Source of the DNA: Lacrimispora sp. 210928-DFI.3.58
GTDB lineage: Bacteria; Bacillota; Clostridia; Lachnospirales; Lachnospiraceae
Direction: 5' to 3'
Length of the DNA: 64,000 nt
Assembly (NCBI RefSeq): GCF_020554865.1
Contig: NZ_JAJCIC010000004.1
Span: 124,001-188,000, forward strand
A program made the translations under genes and the position numbers. The notes beneath the pieces are model-generated. The model did no database searches. It was not told the DNA's origin and was given only the letters and a program-made list of their open reading frames with translations. Below, piece by piece: positions 17,904-28,166 of the stretch (its first letter is position 1; every line of letters starts with the position of its first letter).

Positions 17904-19649
17904 TTACAGCGTCCAGGAAAGGCTCTGCCTCTGCAGCTGCGCCATATGGCGGTAAATACTGTCCTCCCGGCTCATCAATTCCTGCGGCGTCCCCTGCTCT
18001 GCCACGATCCCATCCTTCAGCACCACGATCTTATCCGCTCCGGCAACGGTCCTCATCCGGTGGGCGATGATCAGGACGGTCTTGTCCTTTATCAGGGTAG
18101 AGATGGCTTCCTGGACAAGGGTTTCGTTTTCCACATCCAGGGAGGCCGTGGCCTCGTCCATCAGAATAATGGGAGCATCTTTTAAAAGAGCCCTGGCAAT
18201 GGACAGGCGCTGGCGCTCACCGCCGGAAAGGCAGGAGCCGTTTTCTCCTATCATTGTCTGATAGCCATGGGGCAGCTTTTCGATGAATTCTTCACACCTG
18301 GCCGCTTTGGCAGCCTCCATCACGGCTGCATCGGAGGCCCCTTTTCGTCCGAGACGGATATTTTCCATGACCGTATTGTTGAACAGCACGACATCCTGGA
18401 AAACGATGGAAAACTTTTCCAGAAGAGTCTCCGGATCAATGGTGCTCACATCTGTGCCGCCTATTGTGATGATACCCCGGCTGATATCCCAGAACCTGGC
18501 AGCCAGCTTTGCGCTGGTGGATTTTCCTCCGCCGGAAGGCCCTACCAAGGCTGTCACCTGGCCCTGTCTGGCGGTGAAGGACACGTCCTTTAACACCTGC
18601 TCCCCCTCCTTATAGGAAAATCCTACATGGTCAAACACGATATCATAGCCATCATAGGAGGCCTCCTCCTGTCCCTTCTGTACTGGCTGCTCTCTGATAT
18701 TTTTCATGCGCTCCACCACCAGCAGGGTGGAATAAACTGCCGACAGGTTCTGAAGGCAGGTGCTCAAGGGGTCATACAGCCTGGTAGCTGCCAGCATGTA
18801 TGCGAGGAAGGTCATAAAATCCAGGGAGCCGGCAGACAGCAGGGAAGCTCCAGCCAGCACAGTGGTAGCCATGCCGATCCTTAATATCATCTGGGCTGAG
18901 ACCACACAGGTTCCATTGGTGAGCTCCAGACGGATGCTAACGGCTTCCACATTGATCAGCTTTTGATACAGGTTTGCAAGATAGCTCTCTCTCTGGTTGT
19001 TCGCCTTGATGTCCTGGATGGTCTCGATGCACTCCTGTATCCCGTCGGAGGCAGCCAGCTTCTTCCCCTTCTGCCCCCGCTCCATGCGGTTAATAAGGGG
19101 TCTTGTGGCCACAGCCAGAAGAAAAGACACCGGCAGAACCCATAAAACAGCCAGACCCATCCGCCAATCCATTGACAGAAGCCAGGCAGCGATCAGTGCC
19201 GTGGACAGCAGGGCTCCTATTAGCTCGGAGATAAAGTGGCTGAAGGCCTTCTCCACAAAGGCGCTGTCCGCCATAATAGTAGTGGTCAGATCCGCCAGAT
19301 CACGCTGTCCGAAGAAGGCTAAGGGCAGCTGGCGCAGCCTCTCTGCCAGGCCGATCCTCATATTGGCGCTCTCCTTGTAGGAATCCATGAAGGTAGCATT
19401 GTACTGAAGATATTCAAAGAGAAAGATCAGGGCCAGGAGAAAGAAACTGGCTCCCAGATAACCTGCCATCCCCAGAGAAGAAGCCTCCTCCCCCACTAAG
19501 GGACCCAGCATGCTCTTTAAAAAGAGGAACAGGAGGCTTATCGGAAGCATAAGCCCGATATTTGTCAGGGCGCAGCAGAAAATTGCCCTTGTCAGGTCCT
19601 TTCCGCCCTGCTCCGTCAATGCGAATTTCTTTTGGAGATATCTACTCAT
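17904..19649 (-). CDS. ABC exporter half-transporter B (permease-ATPase)
   Basis: Six-helix membrane domain (about residues 20-310) fused to an ATPase domain: Walker A ALVGPSGGGKSTSAK, signature CLSGGERQRLSIARAL, Walker B PIILMDEATASLD and a switch His in LIIAHRMRT. ATG 19649 (MSRYLQKKF) is preferred because AGGTGG lies 5 bases upstream; a GTG at 19658 is possible. The gene overlaps the stop of its partner by 8 bases. Together they form a heterodimer of the type often annotated as iron-siderophore-like (IrtAB) or multidrug exporters. Regulation is by the linked TetR protein. Confidence 0.9.
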   Translation of the reverse strand: MSRYLQKKFALTEQGGKDLTRAIFCCALTNIGLMLPISLLFLFLKSMLGPLVGEEASSLGMAGYLGASFFLLALIFLFEYLQYNATFMDSYKESANMRIGLAERLRQLPLAFFGQRDLADLTTTIMADSAFVEKAFSHFISELIGALLSTALIAAWLLSMDWRMGLAVLWVLPVSFLLAVATRPLINRMERGQKGKKLAASDGIQECIETIQDIKANNQRESYLANLYQKLINVEAVSIRLELTNGTCVVSAQMILRIGMATTVLAGASLLSAGSLDFMTFLAYMLAATRLYDPLSTCLQNLSAVYSTLLVVERMKNIREQPVQKGQEEASYDGYDIVFDHVGFSYKEGEQVLKDVSFTARQGQVTALVGPSGGGKSTSAKLAARFWDISRGIITIGGTDVSTIDPETLLEKFSIVFQDVVLFNNTVMENIRLGRKGASDAAVMEAAKAARCEEFIEKLPHGYQTMIGENGSCLSGGERQRLSIARALLKDAPIILMDEATASLDVENETLVQEAISTLIKDKTVLIIAHRMRTVAGADKIVVLKDGIVAEQGTPQELMSREDSIYRHMAQLQRQSLSWTL

Positions 19650-21462
19650 CTTTTCCACCTACCTTCCATTCTACTGAGGTCTGATAATTCTGCCACATCT
19701 TGGCATACAGCCCGTTTTGCTCCAGAAGGGACTCATGATTTCCCTGCTCTGCCACCCTTCCATTTTCCATCACGTAGATCTGATCCGCATGGCAGATCGT
19801 GGAAAGCCTGTGGGCGATCATGATAACGGTTTTCCCCTTTACAAGGCTCTCAAAGGCCTGCTGGATCAGGTGTTCGTTGTCCGGGTCTGCAAATGCCGTG
19901 GCCTCGTCCAAAAGTACGATCGGCGCATCCTTTAAAATAGCCCTGGCTAAAGCGATCCTCTGCACCTCTCCTCCTGAAAGGTAGGTTCCCTCCCTGCCCA
20001 CTACGGTGTGAAGGCCCCGGGGCATTTTTTCAATAATGTCCTCGCATCTGGCTGCCTTCAGGGCTTTTAACACCTCTTCTTCCGTGGCATCCGGCCTGGC
20101 GGCACGGATATTGTTCAAAAGAGTGTCCTTAAACAGGCGGCAGTCCTGAAACACAAAGCTTACCAGCTTCATAAGCTCCGTGCTGCCGATCTCCCTCACA
20201 TCAGCTCCCCCTATGGCCACCTTTCCGCTGTCCGCATCAAAAAAGCGCGGGATCAGGCTTACAAGGGTGGTCTTGCCGCCGCCTGAGGGACCTACAATGG
20301 CAGCGGTCGTCCCTTCCGGCACCCGGAGGGATACCCGGTCTACAGCCGGACTGCTTTCCCTTCCATAGGAAAATGTGACATTCTCAAAAGTAATGGTATA
20401 ATCCTTTGGCATTTTCGGATGCTCTGGCTCTGGAAGAGGCTTTTCCTCCATAATGGCCAGGATCCGCTTCATAGCATCGTTGGCGATCATGGTATTTTCA
20501 CTGGTCCACATGATCTTGTTCATCATGGATGCGCAGATAGGCGTGAATAAAATATAGAAGACCAGGTCTAAAACCACTGTTGTATAGGAGGCTCCGGCAG
20601 CTGCATCACCTGCTAACAGGATACCGGCGGGTATCAGCACTGCAAAAACTCCGTTAATGCTGACCGTGTAGGCGCACATGGGGATGCGCAAAGAAGCAGC
20701 GTAATTCACCGCCCAATCACGGTAGCGCAGAATGGAGTCATGAAAGCGTTTAAAGGAAAATACGCTCTGCTGAAAGGTCTTTACAACAGGAATGCCCCGG
20801 ACATATTCCACTGCCTCATTGTTCATATCCTCTAAGGCGTTCTGGTACTGCTTCATGGATTCTGCAAGTCCGGGCCCCATCATACAGCTTAAGCAGAGCA
20901 CTCCCAGCGCCATGGGTATCAGGCTGATCAGCCCAAACCGCCAGTCAAACACAAGAAGGAGCACCAGCACGGCTACAGGCGTCACCATTGCTCCGGCCAG
21001 ATCAGGCAGCTGGTGGGCAAGATAGGTCTCTGTCAGTCCTGCCCCATCGTCAATGATACGCCGGAGCTTTCCGCTTCCCTCCTTCTTAAAATAGCCCACA
21101 GGCAGCAGAGTCAGATGGTGAAGGGCAGCTGTCTTCATATTTCTGGCAGTGCGGAAGGCCGACAGATGGGTGCACATGAGGGCGGCAAAATAGATCAGCA
21201 TGCTTAACAGGGCAGATGCCACTGCCATCCATCCAAAGCCGGTCAGGCGGCTGCCGTCAAGGCCGGACTGCCATCTTAGTACCACCTCCTTTATCACGTT
21301 CCACATGCACAGGTATGGAAACAGCGCCACCACAGCGCTGATCCCGGAAAGGACGCAGCCTGCCCAGGTGAGATAACGGTGGTTCCCCGCAAAGGTCATA
21401 AGTGTTATCTTTCCTCCCGGCGGAAGCTGTGTCATGATCGTTTGTTTCTTTGTTCCTTCCAC
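19642..21462 (-). CDS. ABC exporter half-transporter A (permease-ATPase)
   Basis: A 606-residue partner subunit: a membrane domain (about 25-330), then an ATPase with Walker A AIVGPSGGGKTTLVSL, signature YLSGGEVQRIALARAI, Walker B PIVLLDEATAFADP and IMIAHRLSTI. The start is GTG 21462, 7 bases after GGAGG. It is the first gene of a two-gene operon. The promoter and TetR operator lie at 21607-21660 and a TTAG-N6-CTAACC site lies in the leader at 21500-21516. The cargo is unknown; iron- or drug-related export or import are both possible. Confidence 0.9.
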   Translation of the reverse strand: MEGTKKQTIMTQLPPGGKITLMTFAGNHRYLTWAGCVLSGISAVVALFPYLCMWNVIKEVVLRWQSGLDGSRLTGFGWMAVASALLSMLIYFAALMCTHLSAFRTARNMKTAALHHLTLLPVGYFKKEGSGKLRRIIDDGAGLTETYLAHQLPDLAGAMVTPVAVLVLLLVFDWRFGLISLIPMALGVLCLSCMMGPGLAESMKQYQNALEDMNNEAVEYVRGIPVVKTFQQSVFSFKRFHDSILRYRDWAVNYAASLRIPMCAYTVSINGVFAVLIPAGILLAGDAAAGASYTTVVLDLVFYILFTPICASMMNKIMWTSENTMIANDAMKRILAIMEEKPLPEPEHPKMPKDYTITFENVTFSYGRESSPAVDRVSLRVPEGTTAAIVGPSGGGKTTLVSLIPRFFDADSGKVAIGGADVREIGSTELMKLVSFVFQDCRLFKDTLLNNIRAARPDATEEEVLKALKAARCEDIIEKMPRGLHTVVGREGTYLSGGEVQRIALARAILKDAPIVLLDEATAFADPDNEHLIQQAFESLVKGKTVIMIAHRLSTICHADQIYVMENGRVAEQGNHESLLEQNGLYAKMWQNYQTSVEWKVGGKDE

Positions 21463-21499
21463 TTGTTTTCCTCCTCTCAGCTCGTTGCTTGCCGCAATT

Positions 21500-21516
21500 G
21501 TTAGTTGTAGCTAACC
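21500..21516. promoter_or_regulatory. TTAG-N6-CTAACC site 1, ABC operon leader
   Basis: GTTAG-TTGTAG-CTAACC, a dyad with 6-base centre, lies 38 bases before the GTG start of the ABC operon. It matches sites at 25982, 41747 and 41294 and resembles half of the DtxR/IdeR box TTAGGTTAG-S-CTAACCTAA. Confidence 0.55.
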
Positions 21517-21606
21517 ATCAGATATAAGGTACTGCCGCCTTCCCAGCCTCTAATACCTCCTTTTTCAGCCAGGATACCGACGGCAGGATCCGTTTCCTTG
21601 CAAGTT

Positions 21607-21660
21607 TATAACGTCGTTATATAACACCGTTATTATCTCTCTGTTTCTATTTTGCGTCAA
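21607..21660 (-). promoter_or_regulatory. Promoter and TetR operator of the ABC exporter operon
   Basis: Minus-strand TTGACG (21660-21655), a 17-base spacer and GATAAT (21637-21632). Overlapping and following the -10 is a double dyad, ATAACGTCGTTAT (21608-21620, perfect) and ATAACACCGTTAT (21621-21633). The same pair recurs at the tetR promoter (24238-24261), strongly suggesting one repressor for both. Confidence 0.8.
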
Positions 21661-21709
21661 TAGGATGGAATGTATAATTTTTCTCATTTTCCCATTATCC
21701 AAAATAGAA

Positions 21710-21853
21710 TCACCACACACCGTATGTCTTACTTTTTTCGGCAGAACTATAAGGCGGTCTTTGATAATATTCCTTTATCAGCTTGAGGAGATAGCCTGCA
21801 GCCTCATTGGGGACAAAGCCGCGCCGGAAAACGGGCAGCTCGGAACGCTGGCT
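21710..21853 (-). pseudogene. Possible C-terminal gene remnant
   Basis: A minus-strand frame of 47 codons, open only from a TAG upstream, encodes a tail with GFVPNEAAGYLLKLIKEYYQ and stops at 21710. The composition looks protein-like (amphipathic helix), but there is no start codon or ribosome site. I do not recognise the family. It may be what remains of a gene displaced when the DUF4143 ATPase gene came in. The rest of 21661-21936 has nothing I can support. Confidence 0.3.
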
Positions 21854-21936
21854 CTAAGTCCGCCCTACCTGACCGCGCCTTGAGGCGCTGGCTTTCTCTT
21901 TAATGCTGCCACTGAGTACGAACATGACCGTTTTTC

Positions 21937-23274
21937 CTACTTTCTCTGCTCCAATGCCAAGCCAATCAATCGATCTGTATGATCCGCCATGAACAAAGGG
22001 ATGTTCAGAACATCATCATCCAGTTTCAAATTGTCCAGGGAAAACCGGACACGGAGTTTCACTTGTTCCGGAAACAATTCCTTGAATTTCCTGAGGCTCT
22101 TGCTGGCAGTATTAGCTTCAGACTTGACTTCAACGGGGAAAATATCATTCTCGCGCTGAATCAGGAAATCAACTTCATAAGGCGGATTGTTCTGGGCCCA
22201 GTATCGGGGGACTGCCTCAAACTGTGTGAGCAGGGTCTGCAGCACAAAGTTTTCAGTCAGTGCGCCCCTGAACTCGGTGAACAGGCGGTTGCCTTCACCA
22301 AAGGCAGTGGGAGCCAGCAGCGCCAGACGGCGGAGCAGCCCCACATCCACCAGATAAATCTTAAATGCAGACAGGTCATCGTAGGCAGCCATCGGCAGGC
22401 CGGGAGCAGCGCTGCGGTAGATTTTATGCACCAGTCTGGCATCCACCAGCCACTGCAAAGCATCTTCGTATTCACGGGCTCTTGCGCCCTCTTTGACAAC
22501 CTTATAGATAAACTTCTTATTCTCCCTTGCAAGCTGGGACGGTATGGACTTCCATATCATGGATATCTTTGGGAACTCGCTGACATTGGGATGCTTGGCA
22601 AAGTCCCGCTCGTATGCACCAATGATTCCGGACAGAGCTTCCTGCATAGCAGAAACATCCCTTGCCTCCGTCCACATTAACACTGGTTCGGGCATACCGC
22701 CAGTGACATAATACATTTTCAGCTTCTCATAGAGTGGATTGAAAAAAGCATCAGGAATCGGTTCGATGGTATCCACACTTTCCAGGAATCCCATAAGATT
22801 TTCATCTCCGTTGGCAAGCAGAAATTCTGTGAAGGTCATTGGATCGATTTGCATAAAGTTGACTTTGCCTACCGGAAAAGAGGATGGCTTCGCCAGGGCA
22901 ATTCCCAGCAGAGAACCGGCGCAGGCAATGTGGTACTGCGGCGCATTTTCACAGAAATACTTCATGGAGTTAACGACCTTTGGACAATCTTGCACCTCGT
23001 CAAAGATAATGAGAGTCTTTTCCGGCACGATCTTTTGACCGCTGGCCAGTATCAGATTTTGCAGAATACGATCCACATCCTTGGTGGTCTCAAAAAACTG
23101 CTTGTATTCCTCATTTTCGTCGAAGTTAAAATAAGCAATATTTTCATAATAGCGTTTGCCAAATTCTTTGAGAATCCAGGTCTTGCCTACCTGACGCACG
23201 CCTTTTAAGATCAATGGCTTACGATAGGGTGAATTCTTCCAATCCAGCAGTTTCGATCGAATCAATCGTTCCAT
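21937..23274 (-). CDS. AAA_14/DUF4143 ATP-binding protein
   Basis: A 445-residue protein with an N-terminal AAA_14 ATPase: Walker A LKGVRQVGKTWILKEF (residues 23-38), Walker B TLIIFDEVQDCP, and sensor region HIACAGSLLGIAL. The C-terminal DUF4143 half resembles a restriction-endonuclease-like fold (YEVDFLIQRENDIFPVEVKSEANTASKSLRKF), with the D...E-x-K pattern in EVDFLI and FPVEVKSE. These proteins are common, mobile and functionally obscure. It splits the ABC operon from its TetR gene and is probably an insertion. It has an upstream AT-rich promoter region but no partner gene. Confidence 0.92.
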   Translation of the reverse strand: MERLIRSKLLDWKNSPYRKPLILKGVRQVGKTWILKEFGKRYYENIAYFNFDENEEYKQFFETTKDVDRILQNLILASGQKIVPEKTLIIFDEVQDCPKVVNSMKYFCENAPQYHIACAGSLLGIALAKPSSFPVGKVNFMQIDPMTFTEFLLANGDENLMGFLESVDTIEPIPDAFFNPLYEKLKMYYVTGGMPEPVLMWTEARDVSAMQEALSGIIGAYERDFAKHPNVSEFPKISMIWKSIPSQLARENKKFIYKVVKEGARAREYEDALQWLVDARLVHKIYRSAAPGLPMAAYDDLSAFKIYLVDVGLLRRLALLAPTAFGEGNRLFTEFRGALTENFVLQTLLTQFEAVPRYWAQNNPPYEVDFLIQRENDIFPVEVKSEANTASKSLRKFKELFPEQVKLRVRFSLDNLKLDDDVLNIPLFMADHTDRLIGLALEQRK

Positions 23275-23383
23275 GGAAACACTCCTTCACATTTTTATTG
23301 GGGTTTCTGTGTATTATAATCACATTTTTATTATATGCTCATCTTACGAAAATTACAACCGATATCACAAAATTGGGCATTAA

Positions 23384-23418
23384 AACCGCCGGCTTAGCAC
23401 ACCACCAAGCCGGCTGTT
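23384..23418 (-). terminator. Terminator of the tetR gene
   Basis: GCCGGCTT and AAGCCGGC form an 8-bp GC stem (arms at 23405-23413 and 23388-23397) with GGTTTTAAT after it on the minus strand. It lies downstream of the TetR gene. The 140 bases between (23419-23558) contain a 22-codon minus-strand frame (about 23440-23508, including YRKELGMSLQQLTDLMEFYC) that I cannot assign. Confidence 0.6.
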
Positions 23419-23558
23419 TCAAACCATCACATGTTCAATTAGCAATAGAACTCCATCAGATCGGTCAGCTGCTGGAGGCTCATTCCCAGCTCCTTCCTAT
23501 ACTGTATCATATATCAAGCCTCGCTGTCTGGTGGATGCAGGTTTATCCGCTATACGGC

Positions 23559-24191
23559 TCACAAAAGCTCCTCCAGCTTCAGGATATAGACCCAGCCCGC
23601 ATGCTGGAACTTTCCCAGAGTCAGGGCACATTCCAGGGCCTCCTCCCTGGAGATATCGTGGGATACGAACTCCTGTATCTGCCGGAAGAAGGTGTGGCAG
23701 ATAATGTGGATCAGGGACTCCCTAAGCTCCGGCACAGAGTGGCCGATGGATTTTAAGGCCTCTATCATATCCCGGCAGGACTGCTCCTCGATCCCTGCCA
23801 GCTTTTCAAAAAATTTCTCGCCGGCTCCCGGCGCCCCGCTGCACAGGATCAGCTTAAACACATCATAGTGGTCGTAGATATAGTTTATCATCCATGGAAT
23901 ATAGTCGTCTGTCACCGTCATCAGCGCACCTGGCTGCTCATGGGGCGGCAGAGCGGCAAAAATCTCATGGACCTTCCGGTACAGCTCCACCAGCTCGTCT
24001 TCTGTCTCCTCTGTCAAGGCCTGAAACAGGGCCTCCTTCCCGGAAAAATACCCGTAGATCGCTCCTGTGGTGACAGAGGCCTCCTTTGCTATCCGCCTTA
24101 AAGAGGCCCGCTCATATCCATAGGTCAGAAATTCTTTTTTCCCTGCCTCCAGGATATCTGCCTCTGTGTTTTTATTATTATGGATCCCCAT
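23559..24191 (-). CDS. TetR-family transcriptional repressor
   Basis: A TetR regulator of about 210 residues. The N-terminal helix-turn-helix is ILEAGKKEFLTYGYERASLR followed by RIAKEASVTTGAIYGYFSGKEAL. The C-terminal ligand domain is helical, with Cys and Trp residues. I prefer ATG 24191 (MGIHNNKNTEAD), with AGGAAAG about 7 bases upstream, over an in-frame ATG 11 codons earlier. The promoter carries the same dyad found at the ABC exporter, so it likely represses itself and that operon. It was probably adjacent to the exporter before the DUF4143 gene inserted. Confidence 0.92.
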   Translation of the reverse strand: MGIHNNKNTEADILEAGKKEFLTYGYERASLRRIAKEASVTTGAIYGYFSGKEALFQALTEETEDELVELYRKVHEIFAALPPHEQPGALMTVTDDYIPWMINYIYDHYDVFKLILCSGAPGAGEKFFEKLAGIEEQSCRDMIEALKSIGHSVPELRESLIHIICHTFFRQIQEFVSHDISREEALECALTLGKFQHAGWVYILKLEELL

Positions 24192-24237
24192 ACGCTTCTT
24201 TCCTGCCTTCCATGTATCATGCATGTTCTGTATTTCT

Positions 24238-24289
24238 ATAACGTTGTTATATTACTGTTATTATGCCTTTGTTTTGGCGGACTCGTCAA
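24238..24289 (-). promoter_or_regulatory. Autoregulated tetR promoter with operator
   Basis: Minus-strand TTGACG (24289-24284), an 18-base spacer and CATAAT (24265-24260). The dyads ATAACGTTGTTAT (24238-24250) and ATTACTGTTAT (24251-24261) overlap and follow the -10, just as at the ABC promoter 21607-21660. Confidence 0.8.
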
Positions 24290-24334
24290 TAGTTTTGGCG
24301 GAAATCTGATATTTTTTCTCAATACCGCCGGCCA

Positions 24335-24511
24335 GGCTTTTTGTCGCATAGAGGACTCCGAAGGAGTTTCTATAGGAAAAAGAATCCTGCCGCGCAGGAT
24401 TCTCCGCCTGCGGCGGGTCGCTTCAGCGACATAATTCCATTCCGCCGCAGTGCGATCCTGCCCGGAGGGCTTTTTGTTACATAGGGGCTCCGAAGGAGTT
24501 TCCTATGTAAC
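24335..24511. repeat. Nested palindromic repeat cluster
   Basis: Two copies of a 42-base direct repeat, about 24335-24374 and 24466-24507, share CTTTTTGT, CATAG and CTCCGAAGGAGTTTC. Between them are the palindromes GAATCCTG-CCGCG-CAGGATTC (24382-24402) and CCGCCTGCGGCGG. The second copy folds as GTTACATAGG/CCTATGTAAC around a CTCCNNNGGAG core. Like the 7311-7601 cluster it abuts a terminator. No gene is credible in 24292-24511. Confidence 0.75.
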
Positions 24512-24554
24512 AAAAAAGCAGGGCAAAAGCTCTCCTCCCTTTTTGCCCTGCTTT
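24512..24554 (-). terminator. Enolase terminator
   Basis: On the minus strand AAAGCAGGGCAAAA pairs with TTTTGCCCTGCTTT and runs into TTTTTTG. It starts 25 bases past the eno stop. It is a classical strong intrinsic terminator. Confidence 0.9.
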
Positions 24555-24578
24555 ACAGCTCTTTTTACTATAATTACA

Positions 24579-25998
<1,420 letters not shown>

Positions 25999-26004
25999 AT
26001 AGTC

Positions 26005-26033
26005 ATTATACGAAACTTCTCTTAAAACCGCAA
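26005..26033 (-). promoter_or_regulatory. Enolase promoter
   Basis: Minus-strand TTGCGG (26033-26028), a 17-base spacer and a perfect TATAAT (26010-26005). The predicted transcript start at about 25998 falls at the edge of the TTAG-N6-CTAACC site. Confidence 0.8.
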
Positions 26034-26064
26034 GGATCCTTTCTGATAGATTTTCTCACTTTTT

Positions 26065-27051
26065 TCACGGCATTCCCTTCTGTTCTCTCCGATATTTCCT
26101 CTCCCATTTGTCAAAATCCCACTCTTCTGCAAAACAGGCTGCCGCCTTCCTCCCATTCTCAAAAAGAGCTCTGCTCTCTTCCCGGCTGATATTGAAATCC
26201 ACAGCGCTGACATTCTTCTTCTCCCCGTCTATGCCGATCTCTGTGGGGATCCGTATCGTTCTCTCCGGATCTCCTGCCAGAGAATGGATTTGATCAGTCG
26301 CATCCATGCAGGTGGAGACAATGGCCTTCAGATGATCGATGAGATTCCACCGTTCAGGACATGGTGCGCCCCAGGACCCGGTGCAATTTTCCTTTTGGCT
26401 GCTCTTAAATTGAAAGCCCAGAGTTGGCCGTACCTGTCCCGCACTTCCATCATCCAGAACCCACAAGGGAAAATTGCTCAAAAGGCCGCCATCCACGATC
26501 ACATGCTCCCTGCCTATCCTGTCCTTCAGCCGCACCGGCTCAAAGAAAACAGGGATGCTGACGCTCATTCTCACAGCAAGGGCTACGGGAAATGCTCCCG
26601 GCTCAAGGCCCAGCTCCCCCAGATCATCCGGCAGGATCAGCAGATGCTTTGAGGTCAGGTCGCTGGCCGTGATCTTAAGCCTTCTGCCCAGCCTGGCTAC
26701 GTCATCAAATACACGGATCCCTTTCCTGTCCAGCAGCTTCCATATCCATTGCTCCAGATAATCCGTATCATAGATCCCAAAATGCAGCCATATGGACAGC
26801 ATTTTTCCGAATGTTCCCAGCAGATCCAGTATATCCCTGCCCTTGAATTTCATATAATCGAGGGATTCCAGCTCTTCCTTCAGTTCCCCGCTGCTGTATC
26901 CCGCTGCCAGCAGGGCCGCAACCATGGCTCCTGCGGAGGAGCCTGCCAGATCCACGAAAGAAAAGCCTCTTCTCTCCAGCTCCCATGCCGCACCCACATG
27001 GCCGATCCCGCGGACACCGCCTCCCTCAAATACTCCATTGCATGGCTTCAT
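26065..27051 (-). CDS. Patatin-like phospholipase family protein
   Basis: A 328-residue cytoplasmic lipid acyl hydrolase of the RssA/patatin type with a Ser-Asp dyad. The oxyanion loop is VFEGGGVRGIGHVG, the nucleophile elbow LAGSSAGAMVAALL, and the catalytic Asp lies in HVIVDGGLLSNFPLWV. ATG 27051 (MKPCNGVFEGGG) is preferred, with GGAGG 5 bases upstream. It is monocistronic between enolase and degV. The substrate is unknown. Confidence 0.93.
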   Translation of the reverse strand: MKPCNGVFEGGGVRGIGHVGAAWELERRGFSFVDLAGSSAGAMVAALLAAGYSSGELKEELESLDYMKFKGRDILDLLGTFGKMLSIWLHFGIYDTDYLEQWIWKLLDRKGIRVFDDVARLGRRLKITASDLTSKHLLILPDDLGELGLEPGAFPVALAVRMSVSIPVFFEPVRLKDRIGREHVIVDGGLLSNFPLWVLDDGSAGQVRPTLGFQFKSSQKENCTGSWGAPCPERWNLIDHLKAIVSTCMDATDQIHSLAGDPERTIRIPTEIGIDGEKKNVSAVDFNISREESRALFENGRKAAACFAEEWDFDKWERKYRREQKGMP

Positions 27052-27162
27052 AAATACCTCCATCCTATCCATTGACCCAAAATGTCCCCATTCTCCTACA
27101 AGCGTATGAGAACAGGGACAAAAATAGACCCGCCGGACAATGGGCAGCGCAAATGCACGTTA

Positions 27163-27996
27163 TTATCTTTTAATATACTGGATCGCCACACACTTTGGCC
27201 CGCCCTGAGCCACAAAAACCGGGCTCAGGTCTAAGAGCCTTATTTCCAAACCTTCAAATATATCCTCAAACTGTTTGCGGATAGCCTTTGCTTCCTCCGG
27301 CGCATCCGCATGAGTTATGTACAATATGTGCTCTGCACCCAGCCGTTTTTCCCTCAGGTAATCGATGATCCCTTTCACGGCTTGAGACATGGTGCGCTTT
27401 ACTATAAATTTGTCCAGATGCGTCCCATCCTCTGTAAGCTTCATCACAGGCTTCAGCTTCAGCACAGAGCCAATGGCGGCAGCAACTGGCGTAAGCCTTC
27501 CTCCCCGCTTTAAAAAGGAAAAATCCTGGGGGATCAGAAAGGATTCTGTCTCCTTTGCCGCTTCCTCCAGCCAGCTCAGTATCTCTCCTGCCGTGCTGCC
27601 TTTTTCCTTCATCTGCTGTGCCCGCTCCACCATATACCGGTGGGGCCCGCAGAGTGTACGGCTGTTAAACACAGTAATGCGGCGGCTGTTCTCTGCCATA
27701 TGCCTTGCACTGCAGGCTCCCTGATAGGTCCCTGACAGCCCATCTGCCATAGAAATGTTGATAATATCCTTGTCCGGATACGCATGATAAACATCCACCA
27801 CATCCCCAATGGGCGGCTGGGAGGAACGCGGCACCTGTCCGTCACTGATCCTCTTATAATATTCTTTCATATTGATCTGAAGATCCCTTCCCTCCATCTC
27901 CCCAATGTGGACGCAGAGAGGCACTGCCTCAAAGCCAGCCCGGCGTGCTTCTTCCACCGTATATAAGGTAGAAGAATCCGTAATAATCTGAACCAT
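27163..27996 (-). CDS. DegV family fatty-acid-binding protein (FakB-like)
   Basis: A 277-residue DegV-fold protein. The N-terminal VQIITDSSTL segment and the RSSQPPIGDVVDVY region (conserved TSQP-like motif) bind the fatty-acid carboxylate. ISMADGLSGTYQGA and FKGGRL-like FLKRGGRLTPVAA are also seen. In Firmicutes these proteins present fatty acids to the kinase FakA; no fakA is in the window. ATG 27996 is chosen, with GGGGG about 8 bases upstream. A perfect palindrome lies 28 bases before the start. Confidence 0.93.
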   Translation of the reverse strand: MVQIITDSSTLYTVEEARRAGFEAVPLCVHIGEMEGRDLQINMKEYYKRISDGQVPRSSQPPIGDVVDVYHAYPDKDIINISMADGLSGTYQGACSARHMAENSRRITVFNSRTLCGPHRYMVERAQQMKEKGSTAGEILSWLEEAAKETESFLIPQDFSFLKRGGRLTPVAAAIGSVLKLKPVMKLTEDGTHLDKFIVKRTMSQAVKGIIDYLREKRLGAEHILYITHADAPEEAKAIRKQFEDIFEGLEIRLLDLSPVFVAQGGPKCVAIQYIKR

Positions 27997-28023
27997 ACCC
28001 ATATCCCCCATTTATACATTAAG

Positions 28024-28038
28024 TAGTTTTCAAAACTA
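28024..28038. promoter_or_regulatory. Perfect palindrome upstream of degV
   Basis: TAGTTTT-C-AAAACTA, a perfect 15-base palindrome ending 28 bases before the degV start. A second, looser AAACT-N9-AGTTT dyad overlaps it. It resembles MarR/FabT-type lipid-regulator operators in general form; the assignment is not certain. Confidence 0.5.
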
Positions 28039-28166
28039 TATATTACAGTTTGCATTACTTTTACTAATACGTCAAGTGTTTTTCGACATTATTTACGCTT
28101 TTTTAGCATTTTTTCACATCCTGTTTTGTAGGTTCTCTTTTATGGGATTCTTGGGTCCGGAGCTGC

